Of a stretch of DNA of 18,240 bases, positions 1 to 7,272 are shown one piece after another. A program made the translations under genes and the position numbers. Position 1 is the stretch's first letter, and each line of letters starts with the position of its first letter. Under the pieces are notes generated by a model. The model was not told the DNA's origin. It worked only from the letters and a program-made list of their open reading frames with translations, and ran no database searches. Source of the stretch: Bacilli bacterium (GTDB lineage Bacteria > Bacillota_I > Bacilli_A > RF39 > UBA660); NCBI GenBank assembly GCA_900757295.1, contig CAAENH010000043.1, positions 1 to 18,240 of the forward strand. The letters run 5' to 3'.

Positions 1-373
1 AAATTGTATCATCCATTTGAGAAACATATATTTCTTCTTCATTTTTAACAGAATATACAAATTCTTCTATTTTAAAGTCAACTTTATCTAAATTAGTAAA
101 TTTTGGATGGCTGTTTTGCAAAACTTTTATATATTCTTTAGTTATTTGTTCAACTTCTTCTTTAGTACTATTTGTAGCAACTGCAATATTAGAAAAACTA
201 TAATCTTTTTCTAATTCTTCTAAAGGCTTTTCTAAAGTATTTTCTAAACCAAAATACATTCCCATTATAGTTTTTGATTTTGATGGTAAATGGTTAATAT
301 ATAATTTTAATTCATTTATGGTACATTTTATATTATTTAAATACAGTCTTTTTTTAGTTAAAATATTTGTCAT
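1..373 (-). CDS. Unknown protein, partial (C-terminus off window), faint sigma region 4 resemblance
   Basis: This is the first 124 codons of a minus-strand gene that runs off the left edge. The ATG at 371-373 follows an AAGGG Shine-Dalgarno site and a consensus promoter. The product is acidic and lysine-rich, with no signal peptide or membrane segment. Residues 29-86 have the rhythm of sigma-70 region 4: an opening LPSKSKTIMGMYFGL like 'LPxREREVLxLRFGL', then LEELEKD, then a helix-turn-helix-like stretch ending EEVEQITKEYIKVLQ like 'RERVRQIExxALxKLR'. The match is by eye and degenerate, and residues 91-124 do not fit. It could equally be an unrelated helical protein. It has its own promoter and terminates separately from dut. 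The frame is solid; no function is assigned. Confidence 0.7.
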   Translation of the reverse strand, partial: MTNILTKKRLYLNNIKCTINELKLYINHLPSKSKTIMGMYFGLENTLEKPLEELEKDYSFSNIAVATNSTKEEVEQITKEYIKVLQNSHPKFTNLDKVDFKIEEFVYSVKNEEEIYVSQMDDTI

Positions 374-393
374 AGCATCCCTTCTTTACATGT

Positions 394-422
394 ATATTAA
401 CGATATATTATGTACTTGTCAA
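394..422 (-). promoter_or_regulatory. Sigma-A-type promoter of the partial left-end gene
   Basis: On the minus strand a perfect TTGACA (422-417) is followed by a 17-nt spacer and TAATAT (399-394). It starts right after the dut terminator and lies about 20 bp before the ATG of the partial gene. It is the best consensus match in the window, so that gene is likely well expressed and independent of the nrd operon. Confidence 0.8.
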
Positions 423-423
423 T

Positions 424-450
424 AAAAAATAGACTTGAAGTAAGTCTATT
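424..450 (-). terminator. Terminator of nrdD-nrdG-dut operon
   Basis: Minus-strand hairpin with a 9-bp stem (AATAGACTT, 5-nt loop, AAGTCTATT) followed by a T run. The dut stop codon (446-448) lies inside the 5' arm of the stem. Confidence 0.8.
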
Positions 451-904
451 TGTCTGTTGAACCAAAACCTCCAGTTCTAATACCATCAGCTTGATCATTA
501 TCAGTAGTAAGAAATTTTTGAAATATAGCTTGGCCTACTGCTTCACCTTTTTTTATTTTTACTTCTTCATCCTTTAAATTAATACATTGAACAAAGATAT
601 GACCATCATTATCAGGATTTTCATAATAATCTGCATCTATAACTCCCATGCTATGCGGATATGATATTCCTTGCTTTTTAGGACTTGAACTTCTTGGAAC
701 AATTACTAACATTTCATCTGGTTGCATATAAGCTTTTAATCCAGTAGGAATAAGTATTGGCTTACTTCCTTTTTCAAAACTTGGTAATACAATATCTTCT
801 GCTGCTTCAAGATCATAAGCTGCTGATGATTTTGTTTTACGTATTGGTAAATTTATTCCTTTATCTTCAAATCCTTTAGCAATTTCAAAACCTCTTGTTT
901 TCAT
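446..904 (-). CDS. dut: dUTP diphosphatase (trimeric dUTPase)
   Basis: Hydrolyses dUTP to dUMP and pyrophosphate, keeping uracil out of DNA and supplying thymidylate synthesis. All five motifs of the trimeric family are visible in 152 residues: AYDLEAA (29-35), the PTGL segment near 53, RSSSPKKQGI (71-80) with GVIDADYY (87-94), GEAVGQAIF (120-128) and the C-terminal P-loop-like RTGGFGST (143-150). D90 aligns with the catalytic base. The length is normal for the family. The ATG follows AGAGGTG and starts one base after the nrdG stop, so translation is probably coupled. Placement with a class III reductase makes sense because that enzyme works on triphosphates and makes dUTP directly from UTP. 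The gene is last in the operon. Confidence 0.95.
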   Translation of the reverse strand: MKTRGFEIAKGFEDKGINLPIRKTKSSAAYDLEAAEDIVLPSFEKGSKPILIPTGLKAYMQPDEMLVIVPRSSSPKKQGISYPHSMGVIDADYYENPDNDGHIFVQCINLKDEEVKIKKGEAVGQAIFQKFLTTDNDQADGIRTGGFGSTDK

Positions 905-905
905 G

Positions 906-1415
906 TTACACCTCTTCTAATACTTTTTCTTCGTATAAAACTACTTTTTTATTACTTTTTGATTTTTTTATATCTATTACTCTTTGATTAGAAGAACCAC
1001 ACCACTTTAAAGTAAAGTCATGTAATTCGTCTACATATTGACCATCAACTAATACATCTATATAATTAAATATTTCTTGATTTTGTAGGTATTCATAGTT
1101 AAATCCCGTCCATACCCATAATGTCTTATTAGGATACTTTTCTTTAAATGATTTTGCTAATTTAGTTGATCCTACAATATTTTTGGGATGTAAAGGCTCA
1201 CCGCCTAATATTGATAGTCCTTGAATGTATTCTTGGTTGCATAGTTCTAATACTTTTTCAATTGTTTTATCATTAAATTCTTTTCCTCCATTAAAATCAT
1301 GAGTATTAGGATTAAAACAATTTTTACAATTAAAAGTACAACCTTGCATAAATATAGACACTCTAATGCCTGGTCCATTAGAAACATCCATTTTTCTTAT
1401 TTTATTATAATGCAT
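906..1415 (-). CDS. nrdG: Anaerobic ribonucleotide reductase activating protein (radical SAM)
   Basis: A 169-residue radical SAM activase. It binds a 4Fe-4S cluster and cleaves S-adenosylmethionine to place the glycyl radical on NrdD. The cluster motif CxxxCxxC is at C26, C30 and C33 (GCTFNCKNCFNP), and the SAM-contacting GGEP is at 71-74. The N-terminal RKMDVSNGPGIRVSIFMQGC is typical of NrdG. Its ATG lies 3 nt after the nrdD stop, with a GAGGA Shine-Dalgarno site inside the end of nrdD, so it is in the same transcript and probably coupled to nrdD. The length is usual for NrdG, and no key residue is missing. Confidence 0.96.
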   Translation of the reverse strand: MHYNKIRKMDVSNGPGIRVSIFMQGCTFNCKNCFNPNTHDFNGGKEFNDKTIEKVLELCNQEYIQGLSILGGEPLHPKNIVGSTKLAKSFKEKYPNKTLWVWTGFNYEYLQNQEIFNYIDVLVDGQYVDELHDFTLKWCGSSNQRVIDIKKSKSNKKVVLYEEKVLEEV

Positions 1416-1418
1416 TTT

Positions 1419-3581
1419 TTATTCCTCATCTAAGTCTTTATTATCAATATGTATTACACGATCTTTGATTTCTTGAGTTCTTCCCTTATTCCAGAAATTT
1501 GTTCCAATATATCCACAAGTTCTACGTGCAACATTTAATGTATCATGATTTCTGTTACCACAATTTGGACAATACCACTCTAAATTTTCATCTAAAAGTA
1601 TTTCTTGATCATAGCCACATTCTTGACAATAATCACTTTTAGTATTTAACTCAGCATACATAATGTTATCATATATAAATTTAATTATTTCTAATACAAC
1701 ATCAATATTATTTGTTAAATTTGGAGTTTCAATATATGATATAGCCCCTCCAGGTGATAATTTTTGAAATTCACTTTCCAATTTTAATTTTGTAAAGGCA
1801 TCTATCTCTTCAAATACTGGAACATGATAAGAATTAGTAATATAATCTCTATCTGTTATTCCTTTAATTACGCCAAATCTTTCCTTTAAACACTTAGCAA
1901 ATTTATAAGTTGTAGACTCAATTGGAGTTCCATAAACACTATAATCTATATTTTCTTCTTTTTTCCATTCATCACACTTATCATCCATTTTTTGCATTAC
2001 TTGTAAGCCAAATTCTCTTCCTTCAGCATTATCAGTATGACTTTTTCCTGTCATATATTTAACACATTCATAAAGTCCTGCAAAGCCCAAAGAAATTGTT
2101 GAGTAACCATTGTGTAGTAAATCATGAATAGATTCACCTTTTTTTAATCTTGCTAAAGCTCCATGTTGCCATAATATTGGAGCAACATCACTTGTTACTT
2201 TTGATAATCTTTTATGTCTAATTTGCAAAGCACGGTGAGCAAGTTCTAATCTTTCTTCAAATATATTCCAGAATTTATTCATATCTTTATCACTAGATAA
2301 TGCTACATCTACAAGGTTTATTGTAACAACACCTTGATTAAATCTACCATAGTATTTAGGTTTTCCATCACTATCTAGATATGGTGTTAAGAATGATCTA
2401 CATCCCATACATGGATAACATTGACCATCTCCATTCTTATCTATTTTAGTTTCTTTCATTACCTTTTCTGATATATAATCTGGAACCATTCTCTTAGCAG
2501 TACATTTTGCAGCAAGTTCAGTTAAATAGTAATATTTACTTCCAACTTTGATATTATCTTCTTCTAAGACATATAAAAGCTTAGGAAATGCTGGTGTGAT
2601 ATAAACACCTTTTTCATTTTTCATACCCTGAATTCTTTGTTTTAGAACTTCTTCAATCAACATTGCAAGTTCTTCTTTATATTCTTCTGTCTCTCCAAGA
2701 TATAAACAAACGCTTAAGAAAGGAGCTTGACCATTTGTAGTAGTCATTGAATTAATTTGATATTGGAATGTTTGAACTCCATCAGTTACTTCTTTGGCTA
2801 AGTCTTCTTTAACAAATTGGTCAATTTGCTCTTTGGATAATTTTCTTCTTTTATATTTTGCTTCATATAATTTTTTACTATCTCTAACAAAAGGAGCAAG
2901 ATGAGCAAGTGAAATCGTACATCCACCATATTGACTTGATGCAACTCCTGTAATAATTTGAGTAGCTATAGTCATTGCTGTTAAAAAACGATGAGGTTTT
3001 TCAATCATTACGCCATTAATATTAGTTCCATTTTGAAGCATATCTTCTAGATTAATTAAGTCACAATTATGTAAGGCATTTTGAGCAAAGTAATCTGCAT
3101 CATGAAAGTGAATTATTCCTTCATCATGAGCTTTAACTATATCTTCTGGTAGCAAAAATCTTCTTGTTATATCTGTTGAAGTGATTCCTGCTAAATAATC
3201 TCTTTGAGTAGTAACAACTTTGGCATTTTTATTTGAATTTTCAGTGTTCCAATATTCACTTTCACCATCGATTAATTCTTTTATAGCTAAGTCAGTAGTA
3301 TTACTTCTTCTAACAAGTTCTCTTGTATAACGATAAGTAATATACTTTTTAGCCAATGTATATTTTCCAATAGACATAAGTTTCATTTCAATTATATCTT
3401 GAATATCTTCAACTAAAATTCTTTTTTTACCTAATTTTTCAATGTATTTTATAATATTTTTTATCTGAGTGCTTGAAGCTTGTTCATCATCATCAACCTC
3501 AGTATTAGCCTTTATTATAGCATTTTCAATTTTTTCAGGGCTGTAATCAACCATGTGTCCGTCTCTTTTTATTACCTTCAT
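1419..3581 (-). CDS. nrdD: Anaerobic (class III) ribonucleoside-triphosphate reductase
   Basis: Reduces ribonucleoside triphosphates to dNTPs with a glycyl radical under anoxia. The 720 residues begin with an ATP-cone allosteric domain (about 3-92, starting KVIKRDGHMVDYSPEKI). The reductase barrel follows, with the conserved C173 (HNCDL) and the CMGCRSF motif at 391-397 that carries an active-site cysteine. A zinc site is formed by C652, C655, C671 and C674. The glycyl radical motif RRTCGYIG is at 686-693, with G690 the likely radical glycine. The ATG follows AAAGGAG with 8-nt spacing. It is the first gene of nrdD-nrdG-dut. Its promoter has a good -10 but no recognisable -35, and a palindrome sits at -41.5, so expression probably needs an activator. 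Length and motifs are complete. Confidence 0.97.
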   Translation of the reverse strand: MKVIKRDGHMVDYSPEKIENAIIKANTEVDDDEQASSTQIKNIIKYIEKLGKKRILVEDIQDIIEMKLMSIGKYTLAKKYITYRYTRELVRRSNTTDLAIKELIDGESEYWNTENSNKNAKVVTTQRDYLAGITSTDITRRFLLPEDIVKAHDEGIIHFHDADYFAQNALHNCDLINLEDMLQNGTNINGVMIEKPHRFLTAMTIATQIITGVASSQYGGCTISLAHLAPFVRDSKKLYEAKYKRRKLSKEQIDQFVKEDLAKEVTDGVQTFQYQINSMTTTNGQAPFLSVCLYLGETEEYKEELAMLIEEVLKQRIQGMKNEKGVYITPAFPKLLYVLEEDNIKVGSKYYYLTELAAKCTAKRMVPDYISEKVMKETKIDKNGDGQCYPCMGCRSFLTPYLDSDGKPKYYGRFNQGVVTINLVDVALSSDKDMNKFWNIFEERLELAHRALQIRHKRLSKVTSDVAPILWQHGALARLKKGESIHDLLHNGYSTISLGFAGLYECVKYMTGKSHTDNAEGREFGLQVMQKMDDKCDEWKKEENIDYSVYGTPIESTTYKFAKCLKERFGVIKGITDRDYITNSYHVPVFEEIDAFTKLKLESEFQKLSPGGAISYIETPNLTNNIDVVLEIIKFIYDNIMYAELNTKSDYCQECGYDQEILLDENLEWYCPNCGNRNHDTLNVARRTCGYIGTNFWNKGRTQEIKDRVIHIDNKDLDEE

Positions 3582-3606
3582 TTTAAATACTCCTTTACTG
3601 TACTTT

Positions 3607-3619
3607 CAATCAAATTATA
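3607..3619 (-). promoter_or_regulatory. nrdD operon core promoter, apparently activator-dependent
   Basis: TATAAT on the minus strand at 3619-3614 places the start near 3607, with a leader of about 25 nt to nrdD. At 17-nt spacing the -35 hexamer would be CATTAC, which matches TTGACA nowhere. A strong -10 without a -35, beside a palindrome centred at -41.5, is the usual form of a class II CRP/FNR-activated promoter. Confidence 0.65.
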
Positions 3620-3638
3620 ACACAATCATTATTTTTGT

Positions 3639-3658
3639 AATGTTGCAATTGCAACATT
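3639..3658. promoter_or_regulatory. Perfect 20-bp palindrome, likely operator of the adjacent Crp/Fnr regulator
   Basis: AATGTTGCAATTGCAACATT is an exact palindrome centred at 3648.5. It is 41.5 bp upstream of the predicted nrdD start. Its right half supplies TTGCAA (3649-3654), the -35 box of the divergent regulator gene. One bound dimer could therefore activate nrdD and repress the regulator. The half-site differs from the textbook CRP (TGTGA) and FNR (TTGAT) half-sites. Binding by the neighbouring protein is inferred from position. Confidence 0.65.
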
Positions 3659-3677
3659 TTTAAAAAGATGTTAATAT
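3649..3677 (+). promoter_or_regulatory. Promoter of the Crp/Fnr-family regulator gene
   Basis: TTGCAA (3649-3654), a 17-nt spacer and TAATAT (3672-3677) predict a start near 3684, 14 nt before the ATG. The -35 lies within the palindrome, so binding there would block this promoter. Confidence 0.6.
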
Positions 3678-3697
3678 TTTGTTAGAGATGATTTTTT

Positions 3698-4333
3698 ATG
3701 AACAATTTATTTCTTAATATTACACCACGAAATATTGCCAGAATACTGCAATCTTTAGAAGCAAATAGTAATTTTTACAAAAAAAATTCTTCTATTTTAA
3801 AAGATGTAAAGAAAGACAATTTTATATGTATAGTAATTGACGGATATTTGCAAATAATAAAAAATGATTATAATGGTAATAAAATAGTAATTGAAAAATT
3901 AGAAAAAAATTCCATATTTGGAACTTTAATTTTTCCTCTTTCAAATGAGGAATATGAAGTAGTAACTAAAGAAGATAGTAAACTAGTAATAATAGATTTT
4001 AATTCTATTATTATAAATAATGAAATCAATAGTAATGTTTATAATCAATTTTTAAAAAATATTTTAAATATAATGGCTATAAAAATTAAAGAATATAATG
4101 AAAGAATCGAAATATTAGCAAATAAAACAATAAGAAATAAATTACTAGCTTATTTTAAGATTACTTCAAAGAAAAGCAAATCTAAAATTATTTACTTGCC
4201 CTTTAATTTTAGTGAACTTGCTGATTATTTAGTTGTTGATCGATGTGCTATGTCTAGAGAACTTAAAAATTTAAAAGATGATGGTTTAATTGAAGTTGAA
4301 GGTAAGAAAATAAAACTTTTTTACACAGTATAA
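3698..4333 (+). CDS. Crp/Fnr-family transcriptional regulator
   Basis: A 211-residue regulator with an N-terminal cyclic-nucleotide-binding-like beta barrel (about 20-105), a long dimerisation helix (about 110-145) and a C-terminal winged helix (about 165-210). The DNA-binding segment FSELADYLVVDRCAMSREL (171-189), followed by LKDDGLIEVEG, is characteristic of Crp family members of anaerobic Bacillota. It has only two cysteines, C44 and C183, and no N-terminal cysteine cluster, so an FNR-type 4Fe-4S oxygen sensor is unlikely. The ligand is not evident. The ATG follows a weak GAGATGA Shine-Dalgarno site. It is divergent from nrdD across a shared palindrome, which suggests local control of anaerobic dNTP synthesis. 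Family assignment is firm; target and signal are inferred. Confidence 0.88.
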   Translation: MNNLFLNITPRNIARILQSLEANSNFYKKNSSILKDVKKDNFICIVIDGYLQIIKNDYNGNKIVIEKLEKNSIFGTLIFPLSNEEYEVVTKEDSKLVIIDFNSIIINNEINSNVYNQFLKNILNIMAIKIKEYNERIEILANKTIRNKLLAYFKITSKKSKSKIIYLPFNFSELADYLVVDRCAMSRELKNLKDDGLIEVEGKKIKLFYTV

Positions 4334-4354
4334 AAAAAAGATTCATTAAGAATC
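4332..4354 (-). terminator. Terminator of tyrS
   Basis: Minus-strand hairpin with a 5-bp GATTC/GAATC stem and a 5-nt loop, followed by eight Ts (4339-4332). The tyrS stop codon (4346-4348) lies in the loop. The stem is short. In the plus direction the U tract is poor, so the convergent regulator gene has only a weak terminator here. Confidence 0.6.
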
Positions 4355-5560
4355 CTTTAAGTTTACTTTTAAGAATGTTTTTTTACCCTTTTGAATTATT
4401 AAGGAATTATCATTAAATAATGTCTTATCAATAATGGTGTTAGGCTCTAACACTTTTTCTTTATTTAAAGAAATACCTCCTTGTGTAACTAGTCTTCTAG
4501 CTTCACTTTTAGAACTAGCAATATCGGTTAAAACTAGTAAATCTAAAATATTTTTATTTTCTATATCTTTAATATCTATTGTAATTGATGGCATGTTAGC
4601 AGAAATTCCACCATTACTAAATATTTCTTCACTAGTTTTTTTAGCATTATTAGCAGCTTCTACACCATGTACAAATTTAACAACTTCATAAGCTAAAGTT
4701 TTAGCGGCTTCACGTAATTCTGGTTTTTCTTTATGTTTTCTTTCTAAATCTTCTATTTCTTCTTTTGTTAAGAAGGTAAATCTTTTTAGATAATCAATAA
4801 CCATTTCATCTTCACTGTTTAAAAAGAATTGATATAATTCGTATGAAGATGTTTTTTCTGGATCTAGCCAAATTGTTCCTGATTCACTTTTACCAAACTT
4901 TGTACCATCTTTTTTAGTAACTAAAGGCATAGTGAAAGCATATGCTTCTTTTTGTAATTTTTTTCTAATAAGTTCAATACCTGCTGTAATATTTCCCCAT
5001 TGATCTTGGCCTGCTATTTGCATTAAACAATTTTTATTTTCAAATAAATGCATAAAATCAAGTGATTGCATAATCATATAAGAAAATTCTGTATAGGTAA
5101 TACCTTCATCTAATCTTCTTCGTATAATATCTTTGTTGATCATGTAATTTATATTAAAATATTTTCCATAATCTCTTAAATAATCTATAAAAGAAATATC
5201 TTTACTCCATTCATAATTATCTACTACTTCTATACCTGGAAAAAGCTTTTCTAATTGTTGTTTTAAACCATTAAAATTATGATGTACTTGTTCATAAGTT
5301 ATCATTGCTCTTTCACTTGTCGGTCTAGGATCTCCTATAAGTCCTGTTGCTCCACCAACTAATATTATTGGTTTATGACCATACTCTTGTAATCTTTTAC
5401 AAATTAAGAATGTAGACAAATGTCCAATATGCAAGCTATCTGCAGTTGGGTCTGTTCCAATATAAAAAGTAACTTTTTCATTATTTAACATATCAAAAAT
5501 TTTAGGATCTGATACATCTTTAATTAATCCTCTAAATTTTAAATCTTCTACACAATTCAT
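4346..5560 (-). CDS. tyrS: Tyrosyl-tRNA synthetase
   Basis: Class Ic synthetase that charges tRNA-Tyr in the cytoplasm. With the start chosen here it has 404 residues. Visible are the HIGH signature (LHIGH, 43-47) in DPTADSLHIGHL, the tyrosine-site segments YMIMQSLDF and QIAGQDQWGN, the KMSKS-equivalent KFGKS (221-225), and a C-terminal S4 RNA-binding domain (about 338-400). The frame could begin at a GTG at 5567-5569, but that codon abuts the AAAAGGAG Shine-Dalgarno site. The ATG at 5558-5560 has proper 8-nt spacing and is preferred. It is a single gene under a tyrosine T-box leader. Length and motifs are normal for bacterial TyrRS. Confidence 0.96.
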   Translation of the reverse strand: MNCVEDLKFRGLIKDVSDPKIFDMLNNEKVTFYIGTDPTADSLHIGHLSTFLICKRLQEYGHKPIILVGGATGLIGDPRPTSERAMITYEQVHHNFNGLKQQLEKLFPGIEVVDNYEWSKDISFIDYLRDYGKYFNINYMINKDIIRRRLDEGITYTEFSYMIMQSLDFMHLFENKNCLMQIAGQDQWGNITAGIELIRKKLQKEAYAFTMPLVTKKDGTKFGKSESGTIWLDPEKTSSYELYQFFLNSEDEMVIDYLKRFTFLTKEEIEDLERKHKEKPELREAAKTLAYEVVKFVHGVEAANNAKKTSEEIFSNGGISANMPSITIDIKDIENKNILDLLVLTDIASSKSEARRLVTQGGISLNKEKVLEPNTIIDKTLFNDNSLIIQKGKKTFLKVNLKDS

Positions 5561-5579
5561 TTTTCTCACTCCTTTTAAT

Positions 5580-5788
5580 AAAAAAAATCATAAACTAAAG
5601 GATGAGTATAAAACCCATGGTACCACCTTAATTTATGATAAATCATACACTTTAAAACTATAACGCATTACCGATTTATAACTCCCATTTTTGTAATTTC
5701 ATTTTAAATACTTTTTTGTTTTCACCAACCACAAAATCTCTTTTTTTAAATATTTAAAACTACTTTAAAATGATCAATGCCTAAATAT
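5580..5788 (-). promoter_or_regulatory. Tyrosine T-box leader (antiterminator and terminator) of tyrS
   Basis: The T-box core AAGG-UGGUACC-AUGG is at 5629-5615. The antiterminator forms as helix A1 AAGG/CCUU (5629-5626 with 5601-5598), the 7-nt bulge UGGUACC, and helix A2 AUGGGU/ACUCAU (5618-5613 with 5607-5602). The variable U of UGGU fits an A discriminator base, as expected for tRNA-Tyr. The competing terminator pairs 5639-5626 with 5601-5587 (about 13 bp) and ends in a run of seven Ts. Upstream, GAAAUUACAAAAA carries a UAC tyrosine specifier at 5695-5693, just before UGGGAG. Uncharged tRNA-Tyr should favour read-through into tyrS. Stem I was not folded in full, so its 5' limit is approximate. 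Confidence 0.9.
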
Positions 5789-5794
5789 GTTTTC

Positions 5795-5823
5795 ATTATA
5801 ACATATAATTTAAGTATTCGTAA
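5795..5823 (-). promoter_or_regulatory. Promoter of the T-box/tyrS transcript
   Basis: TATAAT at 5800-5795 with a weak -35 TTACGA (5823-5818) at 17-nt spacing. The predicted start near 5788 gives the leader length expected of a T-box RNA. Confidence 0.6.
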
Positions 5824-5833
5824 ATATATTTAT

Positions 5834-6283
5834 TTACAGCGATCTTTTTTTATCTATTTCAAAATATTCATAGTAATCTTCTACATTTGAAAAAATATCA
5901 TTTTCTTTTATAAACTCACTTTGAGTTAAAGCTATAGTTACATCTTCAAATTTATTTAATTGATTTTCGATTTCTTTTAAAGTATCTTTTTGCTCTTTAG
6001 TAAGTTCATAAGGTGAATTCATTAACATTATACTTTTTTTATTAGTAGTTAAATTCAACAAAATTATTATACCATTAATACATAATTCTACTGCGGTATA
6101 ATATATTCCTACATTTTCTTTTAAAGGAATATTCAATGATTTAAAGTAATCACTTTGAGCAATTTCTTCATTAAAACTATGAAAATGTGATTGATGATGG
6201 CTATTTATATCTACATTTTCAACAAGTTCTCCAAAAGTTGTTAGTTTTCCTGACTTATCGATTATAAATCCAAGTTCTTTCAT
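5834..6283 (-). CDS. Unknown 149-residue protein in the pduL-dus operon
   Basis: I do not recognise this family. The product is acidic and apparently soluble, with no signal peptide or clear membrane span. The segment GIIILLNLTT near 71-80 is hydrophobic but short and looks like a core beta strand. There is a histidine cluster, HHQSHFH, at 29-35, and a segment PYELTKEQKDTLKEIENQL near 91-109 that should form a helix. One cysteine (C68) is present. The ATG overlaps the dus stop by 4 nt (ATGA), so it is translationally coupled to dus. It is the last gene of the pduL-dus transcript. No clear terminator follows before the tyrS promoter. A link with tRNA modification is possible by position only. 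Confidence 0.75.
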   Translation of the reverse strand: MKELGFIIDKSGKLTTFGELVENVDINSHHQSHFHSFNEEIAQSDYFKSLNIPLKENVGIYYTAVELCINGIIILLNLTTNKKSIMLMNSPYELTKEQKDTLKEIENQLNKFEDVTIALTQSEFIKENDIFSNVEDYYEYFEIDKKRSL

Positions 6284-7272
6284 TCTAAACCTTCTTCTTT
6301 TAAATATTTTTCATAATTATCTAAAGTACTTATTAATTCATTTTTGTTTCTACATTGGCAAATTTGATTTTTTATTTCTTTATTTCTAGGCATTCCTTTC
6401 AAATAATATAATATATGACTTCTTATTTCTAAATTAGCTAATTTTTCACATTTATCTTCTAACAAAAGATTGTAATGTCTTTTCATCATATTAATTTTTT
6501 CTGTATTAGTTACTTTTTCTGGTAATTTATTTGTTTCTAAATATTCAACACATTCTTTTATTAACCAAGGGTTGCCTAATACTCCTCTACCTATCATTAC
6601 TGCATCACACTTAGTTTCTTCAAGCATCTTCTTAGCTAAAAAACAACTAGTTACATCACCATTTCCTATAACAGGAATATTAACAGCTTCTTTTACCTGT
6701 TTTATTATATTCCAATCAGCTTTTCCACTATAACCTTGGGATCTAGTTCGAGCATGGACAGCTATAGCACTTGCTCCAGCTGCTTCTACTATTTTTGCTA
6801 CTTCTACTGCATTTATTGAATTTTCATCCCAGCCGCTTCTTATTTTTACCGTAACTGGTACGTTTACAGTTTTTACTACTGCTGAAACTATTTCTTTTAT
6901 TTTTTGAGGATTTTTTAAAAGCGCACTTCCAGCTTGATTTTTTAAAGCAACTTTTGGTACTGGACATCCCATATTTATATCTATAATATCTGGGTGCATA
7001 GTATCTTCTACTATTTTTGCTGCTTTAACAAAGGACTCTATATCACTGCCAAATATCTGTTGAGCAATAGGACGTTCTGCATCAGTCATTTTTAATAAGT
7101 CAAAAGTTTTTTCATTAGAGTAAACTAACGCTTTATCACTGACCATTTCAGCATAAATTAAACCAGCTTGCATTTCTTTTATTATTTTACGATATGAAGT
7201 GTTAGTAATACCCGCCATTGGTGCGAGTACTACTTGGTTTTTAATTTCAACATTACCTATTTTAAATTTCAT
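6280..7272 (-). CDS. dus: tRNA-dihydrouridine synthase (DusB-like)
   Basis: FMN-dependent enzyme that reduces uridines in tRNA to dihydrouridine with NADPH. With the ATG at 7270-7272 it has 330 residues. The signature segments are in order: APMAGITNTSYR (near 18-29), DINMGCPVPKV (98-108) with the catalytic C103, VKIRSGWD (142-149), VHARTRSQGYSG (172-183), IGNGD (202-206) and IGRGVLGNP (227-235) of the FMN phosphate site. A short C-terminal helical domain follows. A TTG three bases upstream is a possible start, but the ATG is preferred. The start overlaps the end of pduL by 11 nt, and the stop overlaps the next gene by 4 nt. The sequence fits DusB-type enzymes of Bacillota best; the exact target uridine cannot be told. 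Confidence 0.93.
   Translation of the reverse strand: MKFKIGNVEIKNQVVLAPMAGITNTSYRKIIKEMQAGLIYAEMVSDKALVYSNEKTFDLLKMTDAERPIAQQIFGSDIESFVKAAKIVEDTMHPDIIDINMGCPVPKVALKNQAGSALLKNPQKIKEIVSAVVKTVNVPVTVKIRSGWDENSINAVEVAKIVEAAGASAIAVHARTRSQGYSGKADWNIIKQVKEAVNIPVIGNGDVTSCFLAKKMLEETKCDAVMIGRGVLGNPWLIKECVEYLETNKLPEKVTNTEKINMMKRHYNLLLEDKCEKLANLEIRSHILYYLKGMPRNKEIKNQICQCRNKNELISTLDNYEKYLKEEGLE

Noticed and set aside
3639..3661. Palindrome plus T run as a plus-strand terminator
   Set aside because: No plus-strand gene lies upstream, and the minus direction has no T run. Its position relative to both promoters fits an operator better.
5561..5569. GTG start of tyrS
   Set aside because: The GTG directly abuts the Shine-Dalgarno site. 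The ATG at 5558-5560 has normal spacing.
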